Assembly (NCBI GenBank): GCA_028821775.1
Contig: JAPKFB010000004.1
Span: 1 to 64,000, forward strand
DNA length: 64,000 nucleotides
Direction of reading: 5' to 3'
Origin: Roseibacillus sp.
GTDB lineage: Bacteria; Verrucomicrobiota; Verrucomicrobiia; Verrucomicrobiales; Akkermansiaceae
In this document: one piece after another, positions 53,972 to 62,432 of the stretch
How positions within the stretch are numbered: position 1 is the first letter of the stretch
How the letters are laid out: the number at the start of each line of letters is the position of its first letter
The notes under the pieces: model-generated
Told to the model about the DNA's origin: nothing
The model's input: the letters and a program-made list of their open reading frames with translations, nothing else
The model's database searches: none
Made by a program: the position numbers and the translations under genes

Positions 53972-54506
53972 GCAGGTTTTCGTGGGGTCTGGGAATGACG
54001 ACTTTGTTCACGAGGAGGCCCTTTTCCGAGACCACCGCAGCACCGGCCTCGACCGCCGCCTGCACGGCGGAGACGTTGCCTGTCATGGTGGCAAAGGCCT
54101 TGCCCCCCAGCGCCATCGCGAGGCGCAGCTCGATGAGTTCGATGTCGGCCGCTTTGGCGGCGGCATCGGCGGCCTCAATGAGAGAGGTCACCGAAAACGA
54201 TTCAATCACTCCCAGAGCATCGAGCTCCGTCACGGAATTGGCTCCCGAGATGGCGGGAAAGACGGAGGGATCGATGTTGGAAAGGACAGCGGAGTCGATG
54301 ATCGCGCCTTCGCTGATCTCGATCCCTGCTGCCACGGACGACTGCACGTCGGCGACGTCTCCGCCCACCATCACCATGTATTTTCCGGAGCAGATGGAGC
54401 GTGCCAGCAACATGTCCACGTCGGCGGCTTTGAGCATTGCGTCGCTTGAGGAGTACCCTGCCGCGATGCTGGAGAGTTCGACGATTCCGATGGCGTTCTT
54501 GGTCAT
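53955..54506 (-). CDS. pduT: Bacterial microcompartment BMC-T shell protein, PduT-like
   Basis: A 183-residue protein made of two tandem BMC domains (AIGIVELSSIAAGYSSSDAM and ALGVIESFSVTSLIEAADAA begin the halves), forming the pseudohexameric trimer of microcompartment shells. It is close to PduT throughout: AMLKAADVDMLL, the Cys39 of RSICSGK that in PduT binds a [4Fe-4S] cluster at the trimer pore, DPSVFPAISGANSV and GLLVNKVVIPRPHE. PduT is thought to pass electrons across the shell. It lies 25 bases after a PduS-like reductase, the pduS-pduT order of Salmonella. ATG 54506 follows CTTCTCCTC. No other shell gene is in the window. Confidence 0.92.
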   Translation of the reverse strand: MTKNAIGIVELSSIAAGYSSSDAMLKAADVDMLLARSICSGKYMVMVGGDVADVQSSVAAGIEISEGAIIDSAVLSNIDPSVFPAISGANSVTELDALGVIESFSVTSLIEAADAAAKAADIELIELRLAMALGGKAFATMTGNVSAVQAAVEAGAAVVSEKGLLVNKVVIPRPHENLLNELV

Positions 54507-54531
54507 GAGGAGAAGAGAATGGGAAGTGAGG

Positions 54532-55848
54532 CTATTGCTCGATCGTGATCGCGCCATTCACAGCGGTGACGGCGCCCTCGATGCTGGAGTGGATGCGGGC
54601 GGCGAGTTTGCCTTCCGGAATCTCTGCGATGAGCTGCCCTTTGCGGACTTGGTCCCCAACGTTGACCACCGCCTCGGCAGGGGCGCCGAGGTGTTGGCGC
54701 AGGGGAAGGGTGACTTTGCGGGCCTCGTAATTGATGGCGTGCCAGGGAGCGGGGCGGTCGTAGTTCTTCACGCCCAGTTTTTGCATCAGGGCCGTGATGG
54801 GCACGTGCCGGCCGGGTTCCATGGGATGGGCTTTCAGTTCCGCGCTTGGTCCGAGCCAACGATCCATGTCGGCCTCCTTGCGGTCGGCAACCGCCTGGTC
54901 GCAGGCTTCCTTGGGGAAGAGATCTTCGGGGCAGGAGTAGAGGGTGCAGAGTCCGCACGAACAACAAAGGTCGGCCCACTTGCTCCAGTTGTGCTTTCCG
55001 CTGGCAGTGAACCCGAGGGTGCGCATCACCTTGTGCGGTTGGACATCGTAACCGAGAAGGTAACGCGGACAGAACTCGGTGCAGTAGCTGCACTGGTCGC
55101 AGGCTGACTTGCCGATGCGATGCATGGCCTTGTTGGGGGTCAGCACGCGTTGCACGAGACGGTGGTCGGTGGGGAGCACGATGAGGCCGCCGGTGGTCTT
55201 GGTGACCGGTTGCGACAGGTCCTGCACGATCTTGCCCATCATGAGACCGCCTACAAACACGGTGTAATCCGGGGTGGTGGCGCCCCCCGCGATGTCGATG
55301 ACTTCTTGCAGGGTGATCCCGACTGGAACAGCCATGCTCATCGCGGTCTTCACTTCACCCGCCACGGTGAGAATCTTTTCCGTGACGGGTCGCCCGTCCA
55401 TGGCTTCCGCCATGTTGTAGAGGGTTTCGGAGTTGTGGACCACCGCGCCCACTTGGAGGGGAATGCCTCCGGCTGGAATCAGGCGCCCGATGCATTCATA
55501 GACGAGGACAAACTCGTCGCCCGCGGGATAGTAGTCGCCGAAGAGTTGGATCTTGATGCCCTTGCTTGCGGTCGCTTCTTCCAGGGCGGCGACCGTCTTT
55601 TTGCGCTTTCCCTTGATGCCAAAGATCGCCTCGGTGGCGCCGGTGGCCTCCATCGAGATTTCCATCCCCCGGATGACCTGATCCACGTAGGTTTCGGTCA
55701 ACTCGGCATCCTTGTGAAGAAGCGGTTCGCACTCCGCCCCGTTGGCGAGCACGTAGTCGACCTTGGACTCGAGCTTCACGTGGGTTGGGAACCCAGCACC
55801 ACCAGCCCCGACCACTCCTGCTTCTCGTACCGCTTTTTGGATATCCAT
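54532..55848 (-). CDS. pduS: PduS-like iron-sulfur flavoprotein (RnfC family)
   Basis: A 438-residue protein. The N-terminus AVREAGVVGAGGAGFPTHVK is the Gly-rich NADH/flavin-binding region of the RnfC/PduS group. Two cluster motifs are intact: CDQCSYCTEFCPRYLLGYD and CCSCGLCTLYSCPEDLF, each able to hold [4Fe-4S]. The C-terminal part is a lipoyl-like barrel (LIAEIPEGKLAARIHSSIEG). In the Pdu system PduS reduces cobalamin and can regenerate NAD+; Cys clusters in PduT may be its electron partner. ATG 55848 was chosen by homology; the frame is open much further into a decayed gene. Confidence 0.9.
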   Translation of the reverse strand: MDIQKAVREAGVVGAGGAGFPTHVKLESKVDYVLANGAECEPLLHKDAELTETYVDQVIRGMEISMEATGATEAIFGIKGKRKKTVAALEEATASKGIKIQLFGDYYPAGDEFVLVYECIGRLIPAGGIPLQVGAVVHNSETLYNMAEAMDGRPVTEKILTVAGEVKTAMSMAVPVGITLQEVIDIAGGATTPDYTVFVGGLMMGKIVQDLSQPVTKTTGGLIVLPTDHRLVQRVLTPNKAMHRIGKSACDQCSYCTEFCPRYLLGYDVQPHKVMRTLGFTASGKHNWSKWADLCCSCGLCTLYSCPEDLFPKEACDQAVADRKEADMDRWLGPSAELKAHPMEPGRHVPITALMQKLGVKNYDRPAPWHAINYEARKVTLPLRQHLGAPAEAVVNVGDQVRKGQLIAEIPEGKLAARIHSSIEGAVTAVNGAITIEQ

Positions 55849-55861
55849 GTTCCGCGGTGAA

Positions 55862-56209
55862 GATGGGCGATCGGTGATTTGAGTCAAGAGTCGAGAGCTC
55901 CACTCGCTCATCAGTCCCTCCGCAATGGTGAAGAAGGCGCGCGTCATGAAGCTCGTAGCGCTCCTTGCGGCAGGCCACCAGCGCGGCGAAGCCGCCGCCC
56001 GGGAAAAAGACCAGCAATCCGAGAAGAGGGGATTCCCCGACGGCGCCCATGAGAGCCGCCATTCCGCCGCCCAGGGCAGCGAAGAGAATGACCAAGGGAG
56101 CAATGCGGGGGTAGCGGAAAGGCTCCTTTGCGTGGTCGGAGATGTTCGACAAGTGGCGGGAAGAGCGGGGCGGGTCCGTTTGCCACCGCGAGAGGGGCGG
56201 TCCACTCAT
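55862..56209 (-). pseudogene. Truncated bacterial-PH-domain (DUF304-like) membrane protein
   Basis: From ATG 56209 the minus frame gives a membrane protein start: a polar N-terminus, two membrane helices (APLVILFAALGGGMAALMGA and LLGLLVFFPGGGFAALVA), then CRKERYELHDARLLHHCGG and TDERVELSTLDSNHRSPIF, the first strands of a bacterial PH domain. The frame then runs on into the pduS gene out of phase with no end of its own; the usual rest of the PH domain is missing. It begins 49 bases after mutS and is cut off just before pduS, so its 3' end appears to have been lost in a deletion. Confidence 0.5.
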
Positions 56210-56258
56210 GCTCAAAGGGCCTGACTTCGGTTGTCCGGCAGAGAGGTGAGGAGTCAGC

Positions 56259-58775
56259 TCACTCTCCAAACAAATCCATCTGCGGGGAGTTCGCGGTCGG
56301 GAAGGTTTTCTCCTTGGAGGATTTCTGCTCCTTCCTCTTTGGCTGCGCGGATCCGGATTGGGGGCGAGCGGCGGACATCTCGAGGTGGCTGAGGATCTCT
56401 TTCGCGCGGTCGATGATGGGTTTGGGCAAGCCCGCCAGTTTGGCGACCTGGATGCCGTAGCTTTTGTCCGCGGGACCGGGGAGGATCTTGCGCAGGAAGA
56501 TGATGTCGTCGTTCCACTCGCGCACCGCCACGTTGTGATTTTCGACCGCATCCTTGGTGTTCGCGAGGTCGCACAGTTCGTGGTAGTGGGTGGCGAAGAG
56601 GGTGCGGGCCTTGATTTCGTCGTGCAGATGCTCGGCGACCGACCAGGCGATGGAAAGTCCGTCGAAGGTGGCCGTGCCGCGGCCGATCTCATCGAGGATG
56701 ACGAGGCTGCGATCGGTCGCATTGTTGACGATGAGCGAGGTCTCGTTCATCTCCACCATGAAGGTCGACTGGCCGCGTGCAAGGTCGTCGCTGGCGCCGA
56801 CCCGGCAGAATATGCGGTCGACCAAGCCGATGCGGGCGGACTCCGCGGGGACATAGGCGCCGATCTGAGCCATCAGGACGATGAGAGCCACTTGGCGAAT
56901 GTAGGTCGACTTGCCGGCCATGTTCGGACCGGTGATGATAAGCAGTCGGGAATCGTCGTGGAGGAGTCGGGAATCGTTGGGGACGAATTTTTCTTCGACC
57001 AGGGTTTGCTCCAAGACAGGATGGCGACCGTTGGTGATTTCCAGATCGCGCGAATCGTCGAGGAGGGGACGGGAGTGCTGGTAGAGTTGTGCGGTCTCCG
57101 CGAGGCCGAGGAGAACGTCGAGAGTGGCGAGGGCGTTGGCGCATTGCTGCAATTTATCGAGGTGACCGGTGATCTCACTGCGTAGTTTGAGAAACTCCTC
57201 GTACTCCAGCCCCTTGGCGCGCTCCTCGGCGCCGAGGACCTTGTTTTCGACTTCCTTCAAACCGGGGGTGATGTAGCGCTCGGCGTTGGCCATCGTTTGC
57301 TTGCGCTGGTAGTCGTCGGGGACCTTGGGGACATTGGCCTTGGTCACTTCGATGAAGTAGCCAAAGACGTTGTTGAACTTGATCTTGAGGGAATCGATTC
57401 CGGTGCGTGCGCGCTCGCTTTTCTGCAAGGCCGCCATCCATTCCTTGCCGTCGCGGGAAGCCGAACGAAACTCGTCGAGCTGGGCGGAGTATCCGTCCCG
57501 GATGAGGCCTCCGTCCTTGGGTGAGGCGGGCGGTTCGTCGACCAGAGCGCGCTCCAAAAGGGCTACCAGATCGGGAAATTCGTGGAGGTGATCAAGAATT
57601 TCCGATTTCAGGGTGCCGCTTTCGGATTGTTGACTGGGGAGAGCGTCAAGGTCGGCGCGGAGGGCGGGAACCTGCGCGAGGGAGGTATACAGCGCGAGGA
57701 GGTCGCGGGGATTTCCGGATCCCTGCGCGAGTCGGCCGGTGCAGCGCTCGATGTCACGGATGTTCTTGAGGCTCTCGCGGCACTTGGTGAGGAGGAAACT
57801 TTCGGCGAGGAAGCTTGCGATCAGGCCGTTCCGGGATTCGAGAGTTTTCCGATCCGAGATCGGGTGCAGGATCCAGTCGCGTAACTTGCGCGCTCCCATC
57901 GGAGTGGTGGTGCGATCGAGGACGCCAAGGAGGGTGTGTTGTCGGCCCGATCGCGACTCCACGAGATCGAGATTTTGTTGGGAGGCGGAATCGACGGCGA
58001 CTTGTTCGCCGACCTTGCGCACTGCGAGGCCGCGCAGGTGATCACAGGAGCGGCGGAGTTGGCAGGAAAGGTAGTGCAGGATCGCGCCGGCGGCACAGAG
58101 ACCCTGGTTCATGCCAGCGCAGCCAAATCCATCGAGGGACTGCACCTTGAAGCGGTCCCGGAGGGCGTGGACCGCCTGATCCAGAAGAAAGGCGTATCCG
58201 TCGTAGGGCAGGTTGTGTTTGAGCCCGCCGAGTTCCTGCAGTTGATCATCAGAAATGAGCAGTTCGGAGGGTGCGAGTCGGGTGAGTTCATCCTCGAGTT
58301 GCTGACGATCGGGAAACTCGCCAACGGTAAACTCACCGGTGGAGTGGTCGACCACCGCGAGGCCGAAGGTGCCCTTGCTAGAGCAGACCGCGGCAAGGTA
58401 ATTGTTGCGGCGATCGTCGAGAAGAGAGAGATTGTCAATCGTGCCAGCCGAGATGATCTGGGCTATCTCGCGATCGACGATCTTTCCGGGGACTGGCTCG
58501 GAGATTTGCTCTCCGATCGCAACGCGCCGGCCCTGCTTGATGAGTTTTGCGATGTAGCCCTCGGCAGCGTGGTGCGGGACGCCGCACATGGGGACTCCGC
58601 CGCGCTTGGTGAGCGCCACGTTGAGAAGCCCCGCCGCTTGCTGGGCATCCTCGAAGAACATCTCGTAGAAGTCGCCGAGACGGAAAAAGAGCAGGACGTC
58701 GTCCGGCAGAGAGCGGCGCATGGCCTGATACTGCGCCATCATAGGCGTGAGCTTTCCTTCCTTTGGGCCTGCCAC
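56259..58775 (-). CDS. mutS: DNA mismatch repair protein MutS
   Basis: MutS (838 residues) recognises mismatches. The mismatch-reading motif LLFFRLGDFYEMFFEDA (with F-x-E in GDFYEMF) is near the N-terminus, and the ATPase has GPNMAGKSTYIRQVALIVLM (Walker A), SLVILDEIGRGTATFDGLSI (Walker B) and FATHYHELCDL. The C-terminal tail (RPQSGSAQPKRKEQ, MDLFGE) is normal. The start is GTG 58775, with CTCCCTCC before it, a pyrimidine tract. No mutL is in the window. Downstream on the same strand lie the truncated PH gene and pduS. Confidence 0.97.
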   Translation of the reverse strand: MAGPKEGKLTPMMAQYQAMRRSLPDDVLLFFRLGDFYEMFFEDAQQAAGLLNVALTKRGGVPMCGVPHHAAEGYIAKLIKQGRRVAIGEQISEPVPGKIVDREIAQIISAGTIDNLSLLDDRRNNYLAAVCSSKGTFGLAVVDHSTGEFTVGEFPDRQQLEDELTRLAPSELLISDDQLQELGGLKHNLPYDGYAFLLDQAVHALRDRFKVQSLDGFGCAGMNQGLCAAGAILHYLSCQLRRSCDHLRGLAVRKVGEQVAVDSASQQNLDLVESRSGRQHTLLGVLDRTTTPMGARKLRDWILHPISDRKTLESRNGLIASFLAESFLLTKCRESLKNIRDIERCTGRLAQGSGNPRDLLALYTSLAQVPALRADLDALPSQQSESGTLKSEILDHLHEFPDLVALLERALVDEPPASPKDGGLIRDGYSAQLDEFRSASRDGKEWMAALQKSERARTGIDSLKIKFNNVFGYFIEVTKANVPKVPDDYQRKQTMANAERYITPGLKEVENKVLGAEERAKGLEYEEFLKLRSEITGHLDKLQQCANALATLDVLLGLAETAQLYQHSRPLLDDSRDLEITNGRHPVLEQTLVEEKFVPNDSRLLHDDSRLLIITGPNMAGKSTYIRQVALIVLMAQIGAYVPAESARIGLVDRIFCRVGASDDLARGQSTFMVEMNETSLIVNNATDRSLVILDEIGRGTATFDGLSIAWSVAEHLHDEIKARTLFATHYHELCDLANTKDAVENHNVAVREWNDDIIFLRKILPGPADKSYGIQVAKLAGLPKPIIDRAKEILSHLEMSAARPQSGSAQPKRKEQKSSKEKTFPTANSPQMDLFGE

Positions 58776-58918
58776 GGAGGGAGTTATTAACCATGAATGC
58801 TCGCGAATGAACGCGAAACTTATTCACACTGGGTATGGGGGCGCCACAAGCTGAAGGAAAGTCCCCGCTCGTAGGTCGCAGAGGAGAGCGGAAGGGCGAG
58901 AAATAACCTGCTCCAGAG

Positions 58919-59259
58919 ATGCAGGTTCGCAACTGCGGACTCGGGCAAGATGGCGTCGAAGGGGGGCAGGCTTGTTGCTTGAGAGGCGAGCCAGCCGAGG
59001 CTTACCAACGACTTGGGCTGTGGCTCTTTCACCAGTTTGGGGTGGATCCGACTCATCAGCGGCGCGGGATTGGATCGCAGCTCCTCGAAGTCGCGGAAGA
59101 GTATACTCGCAGGAAAGGGGCGAGCGAGCTTGCCTGTGATACGGCGGTGAGTGCGGGCCATCTCATTTCGCCTTATGAGCGGAAAGGCTTTCAGATGGTG
59201 GGGAAAGCGCCTTCGCTCACACCAACTACGAGAGCGTGATTCTCGTGAAGAAGCTATAG
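58919..59259 (+). pseudogene. GNAT acetyltransferase remnant (frameshifted)
   Basis: The plus strand reads GLWLFHQFGVDPTHQRRGIG and SQLLEVAEEYTRRKGASELA, the acetyl-CoA-binding motif A of GNAT enzymes, then HLISPYERKGFQMVGK. The frame then closes with a short nonsense tail, whereas one frame over HTNYESVILVKKL ends at TAG 59259, the usual GNAT C-terminus. The frame breaks near 59210-59220. The first part of the domain (about 50 residues) is not recognisable, and no convincing start precedes it. Confidence 0.6.
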
Positions 59260-59320
59260 GGAGAATACTGGGGTGTTGTCGTTGTGATTCAGGGTGGTGG
59301 TGATAAGGTTGCCTGACTTG

Positions 59321-60094
59321 ATGAAGACTACTTGGGCGGTTCTTGGCTTGGGATGCCTCTCGTTGATGAATGCAGGTGCTGCCGAGCGTTCATGGGACCA
59401 GGCGAAGGCAAGGAAGATGGTGCTGGACGTCTTGGAGGTGGAGAAGGGAAAGAAGCGTCCTTGGAATCGCATTCCTTGGCGGACCCATGTTGCCAACGCG
59501 GTGAAGGAGTCGAAACAGTCGGGGAAACCGATCCTGATCTTTTTCTTCGTGGATCAAAAGGGTCCCCCGCTCGAAGGATGTGGTTTGGAAGGTCGCTTGC
59601 TCCGGACCCATGCCCTTTCGAATTCCACGGTCCATTCGCTCGTCAAGTCGAAGTGCATCCCCGTGAAGCTCAAGCTGCAGAAGGGAAAGAAGTTTCCGCT
59701 CGACTGGCCGGCCTTGAAGAAGTGGGCGACCTCCTACAATTTTTCGAACGCGCGTGGCTTCGCCGGATGTTCAGTAGTGAGTTCCGATCTGCAGATCGAG
59801 TATGGCAACAGCGGATCGGCCCAGCTCACCGAGATGCTCGAATCTCCGGCTTTCATGGCCAAGGAGTTCGCCAGGATGTTGGAACGATCTGGCGCCCGGG
59901 TGCTCGAGGAGCGTTCTCTTCGTGTGCAGCGTGGGATCGAGGAATATGAGCGCATGGTGGAACTCAAAAGGTTCCGCAAGGGAGTCACGCGGGCCGTTCG
60001 GAGCGAGAGCCGGACCCGACTCCCCTTGGATGGGTATTCCCTTGAGCAGGCCCTGGAGCTCTACCAGATGGCCGGCGCGGTCCCTGAAAAATAG
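59321..60094 (+). CDS. Secreted thioredoxin-like-fold protein without CxxC
   Basis: A 257-residue exported protein: signal peptide WAVLGLGCLSLMNAGAAE, then a thioredoxin-like core (GKPILIFFFVDQKGPPLEG, LVKSKCIPVKLKLQKGKKFP, GFAGCSVVSSDLQIEYG) in which the usual CxxC is missing, and a long helical C-terminal part (MAKEFARMLERSGARVLEER). It resembles the non-redox thioredoxin-like proteins of PVC bacteria. The function is unknown. ATG 59321 was chosen at the signal peptide. It is followed 66 bases later by the cytochrome b562-like gene on the same strand. Confidence 0.65.
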   Translation: MKTTWAVLGLGCLSLMNAGAAERSWDQAKARKMVLDVLEVEKGKKRPWNRIPWRTHVANAVKESKQSGKPILIFFFVDQKGPPLEGCGLEGRLLRTHALSNSTVHSLVKSKCIPVKLKLQKGKKFPLDWPALKKWATSYNFSNARGFAGCSVVSSDLQIEYGNSGSAQLTEMLESPAFMAKEFARMLERSGARVLEERSLRVQRGIEEYERMVELKRFRKGVTRAVRSESRTRLPLDGYSLEQALELYQMAGAVPEK

Positions 60095-60160
60095 AGTTCG
60101 GAGGAGGAAGGTTACGAGTGATTGACAAAGTTGATCCGCTTGGCGAGTAGTGAGGGCGTT

Positions 60161-60601
60161 ATGAAGATAGAGTCACTACACAAGCTGTTCGCTTTGGTTG
60201 CTGCCGCAGGAATTATGAGCTTTGGGCCGGTCGCTCAGGCAGAGGATGAATCTCCCCTCGGTGAGCAAATGGATGAAATGAGCGGCGCGCTGAAGAGCCT
60301 GCGGCGCCTGAAGAGGGACCCGGAACGCTGGGCCAAGAGTGCGGCTGCGATCGAGAAGGGGGCGCAAGCCTGCATCAAGGTGATGACCATGGTTCCGAAG
60401 GAAATTGCGGATCTCCCGGCGGGCCCGGCCAAGGCGAAGGCCTTGGCGGATTCTCGTCGTCTCATGGGGTTGACTCTTGCAGGATTCGCTGAGCTTGAAC
60501 TGGCCTTTCTCGCCGAGGACGAGGAGAAGGTTGAGACTGCTCTGGACAAGCTCAAGGAGCTCAAGGGCGAGGGGCACGAAAAGTACAACAAGGACGAGTA
60601 A
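60161..60601 (+). CDS. Periplasmic cytochrome b562-like four-helix protein
   Basis: A 146-residue protein with a signal peptide ending at about SFGPVAQAEDE. The mature part is a likely four-helix bundle. Met37 in LGEQMDEM near the start and His139 in EGHEKYNK near the end match the two axial heme ligands of cytochrome b562 (Met7 and His102). The helices between are Ala/Lys/Glu-rich like that family. There is no CxxCH, so heme, if bound, is b-type. Some family members have lost heme, so binding needs proof. ATG 60161 has GAGG 9 bases upstream; the gene ends before a clear terminator at 60630. Confidence 0.6.
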   Translation: MKIESLHKLFALVAAAGIMSFGPVAQAEDESPLGEQMDEMSGALKSLRRLKRDPERWAKSAAAIEKGAQACIKVMTMVPKEIADLPAGPAKAKALADSRRLMGLTLAGFAELELAFLAEDEEKVETALDKLKELKGEGHEKYNKDE

Positions 60602-60629
60602 GAACTTCTCTCCTTAACAGATTACAAGG

Positions 60630-60659
60630 AAAAGGCGCAGTGAAGACTACGCCTTTTTT
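60630..60659 (+). terminator. Intrinsic terminator after the cytochrome b562-like gene
   Basis: AAAAGGCG (60630-60637) pairs with CGCCTTTT (60650-60657), with an inner AGT/ACT pairing in the loop, and the T-run continues to 60659. It begins 29 bases after the stop, as expected. Confidence 0.8.
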
Positions 60660-60737
60660 CGTGGATGAGTTGAGTTGCAAGGTGGGCGTATCAAGCGTCA
60701 GGTGGGAGTGGCCCTTGAGCTCCTGGTCTCACAGTAG

Positions 60738-61394
60738 TTAGCGCTCGATGCTCACCGGCGTTCCCATTTCAATTTTTGAAAAGACCGTGGAGGCAATCTT
60801 GGAAGGCATGCGCACGCAGCCGTGGGAAGCCGGGTAGCGCGGAACGCGTCCCTGGTGCATCCCGATCCCGCTCCAAGAGAGGCGCATCCAGTAGGGCATG
60901 GAGGCGCCCTTGAAATTACCGCCTTCGGGGATCTCGTCCTTGGTGGCATCGGCATTCGACATGTGGATCTTGCCTTCGGCGTCGTAGATCGTGCCGTAGA
61001 GATTGGAATATTTCTCGCTCTTGATTTTCTCCAGGATCTGGTATTTGCCGGGAGGCGTGGGGAAGGTGGATTTTCCGGAAGCGATGGGATAGTCCATGGC
61101 CGCTTCGTCATTGGTGAAGATGATGGCGCGCTGGAGGGAGAGGTCGATGATGATCCGGGAGTTTGCTTTGGACGTTCTCGCCAGCAGGGAGGGATCCCGG
61201 AAGACGCTGTAGGTCTTCGGATACGAGAGCTCCGCCGTGAAATGCGCATAGCTACCCGGGGGGTTGGGATTCACCCACTGGGCTCTGAGAATCTCTTTTT
61301 GATCCGGGTTAGGCGGAGGGGCAACGCTGCAGCTCGTGCTCCCGGTTACAACTGCAAGCAGCCCCACGGAGAGGAGGGTCTGGGCAAGGTTCAT
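60738..61394 (-). CDS. L,D-transpeptidase (YkuD) lipoprotein
   Basis: A 218-residue lipoprotein: signal peptide with lipobox VTGSTSC. The YkuD active site GMHQGRVPRYPASHGCVRMP, with the catalytic Cys in SHGCVR, is intact. The N-terminal part of the domain (SRIIIDLSLQRAIIFTNDEA, PTPPGKYQILEKIKSEKYSN) fits the ErfK/YcfS group. It would make 3-3 or lipoprotein crosslinks in peptidoglycan in the periplasm. The start is ATG 61394. It is convergent with the cytochrome b562-like gene and downstream of mutM on the same strand. Confidence 0.92.
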   Translation of the reverse strand: MNLAQTLLSVGLLAVVTGSTSCSVAPPPNPDQKEILRAQWVNPNPPGSYAHFTAELSYPKTYSVFRDPSLLARTSKANSRIIIDLSLQRAIIFTNDEAAMDYPIASGKSTFPTPPGKYQILEKIKSEKYSNLYGTIYDAEGKIHMSNADATKDEIPEGGNFKGASMPYWMRLSWSGIGMHQGRVPRYPASHGCVRMPSKIASTVFSKIEMGTPVSIER

Positions 61395-61456
61395 GGCTGA
61401 TATTGGTGCTGGACTGGGAATAATCTAACAACTGGGGCGAAAATCTCAAGTCCCCT

Positions 61457-62350
61457 CTAGGCTGCCCCCTGGCAGGAGGGGCACCACGCTGTGGTGCGGG
61501 TGGCGACCGTTCCCCGAGCCAAGCCAGAGTGGCAGCGAGGGCAGTGACCACCAGCCTTCCAGCGGTGTTGGAAGAGCCAACTGGGCGGGGGGACCTGCTC
61601 GACGTAGCGCCCCGGGGAGAATCCCTCGGAGCCATCCCGAGGGGAATTTTTGTCGGCCACGTGGCGCATCGCCCCCCGGCAGATCTGTCGGCTCACCTTG
61701 CGGACGAGGCCGAGCTCAAGATCGCGCAATTTCTTGGCCGGGTGGCACGGGAGGCGCCAGCAAATCTCATCCGCCATCCAGTTTCCCACTCCGGGGAAAA
61801 TCGCCTGATCAAGGAGAAGGGCCTTCAAGGAGGTGCCCCCGCGACGTGAGGTCACGCGTTTGAGATAGGTGAGCGTGAAGCGCCGATCGAGGACTTCGAA
61901 GGGGAGCGCGCTCCAGGGATCTGCGACGGGCGGGTGGAGAAAGACGCGACCAAATTGCCGATAGTCGGAGTAGACTAAGGAGAGCTCCCTGGTGCGCAGG
62001 ATGAAGTGATCATGCTTGGCGGTCGGGTAGTCCGGAGCGGCGAGGAAGAGACGGCCGGACATGCCCAGGTGGAGCTCGAGGTGGAGCATCGCTTGGGGAG
62101 GAGGGAGGGAGGGGAGTTCCTTCTTCAGGCGGGGGACGCTGCGGGCGTTCGGATCGAAGGAGAAGAGAAGACGTTTTCCGTGGGTGCGACTGGCGAGGAG
62201 TGTTTGGAGAGAGAGAGACGACTCGATCGAAGCGGCTGGAGTGTCGCGGTAGACTCGGGTGTGGGGATGGGTATCGATCGCGATGATGCGCTGGCCCAGG
62301 GCAGGTTCCCAGATCCGGCGGGCGAGTTCGACTTCGGCTAACTCGGGCAT
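61457..62350 (-). CDS. mutM: Formamidopyrimidine-DNA glycosylase
   Basis: MutM/Fpg excises 8-oxoguanine from DNA by beta-delta elimination. Met1 is followed by PELAEVELARR (Pro2 and Glu3 catalytic), the H2TH region has GNWMADEICWR, and the C-terminal zinc finger is intact (HCPRCHSG and TAWCPSCQ). THGKRLLFSFD supplies the beta-loop lysine. The length is 297 residues. An endonuclease VIII (Nei) relative is possible, but 8-oxoG repair fits mutY in the same window. The start is ATG 62350. Confidence 0.9.
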   Translation of the reverse strand: MPELAEVELARRIWEPALGQRIIAIDTHPHTRVYRDTPAASIESSLSLQTLLASRTHGKRLLFSFDPNARSVPRLKKELPSLPPPQAMLHLELHLGMSGRLFLAAPDYPTAKHDHFILRTRELSLVYSDYRQFGRVFLHPPVADPWSALPFEVLDRRFTLTYLKRVTSRRGGTSLKALLLDQAIFPGVGNWMADEICWRLPCHPAKKLRDLELGLVRKVSRQICRGAMRHVADKNSPRDGSEGFSPGRYVEQVPPPSWLFQHRWKAGGHCPRCHSGLARGTVATRTTAWCPSCQGAA

Positions 62351-62432
62351 GGTGCGGGAGTGGTTGGCAGGACGAGGAGAACAGTGGACCGGAGGACGAC
62401 CTGGGATGGAACGGTGAGGCGGCGCCTGAATA

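Noticed and set aside
54532-55848. RnfC subunit of a Rnf/NQR complex instead of PduS
   Set aside because: No other rnf genes nearby, and the partner 25 bases downstream is a PduT-like shell protein in the same order as in pdu operons.
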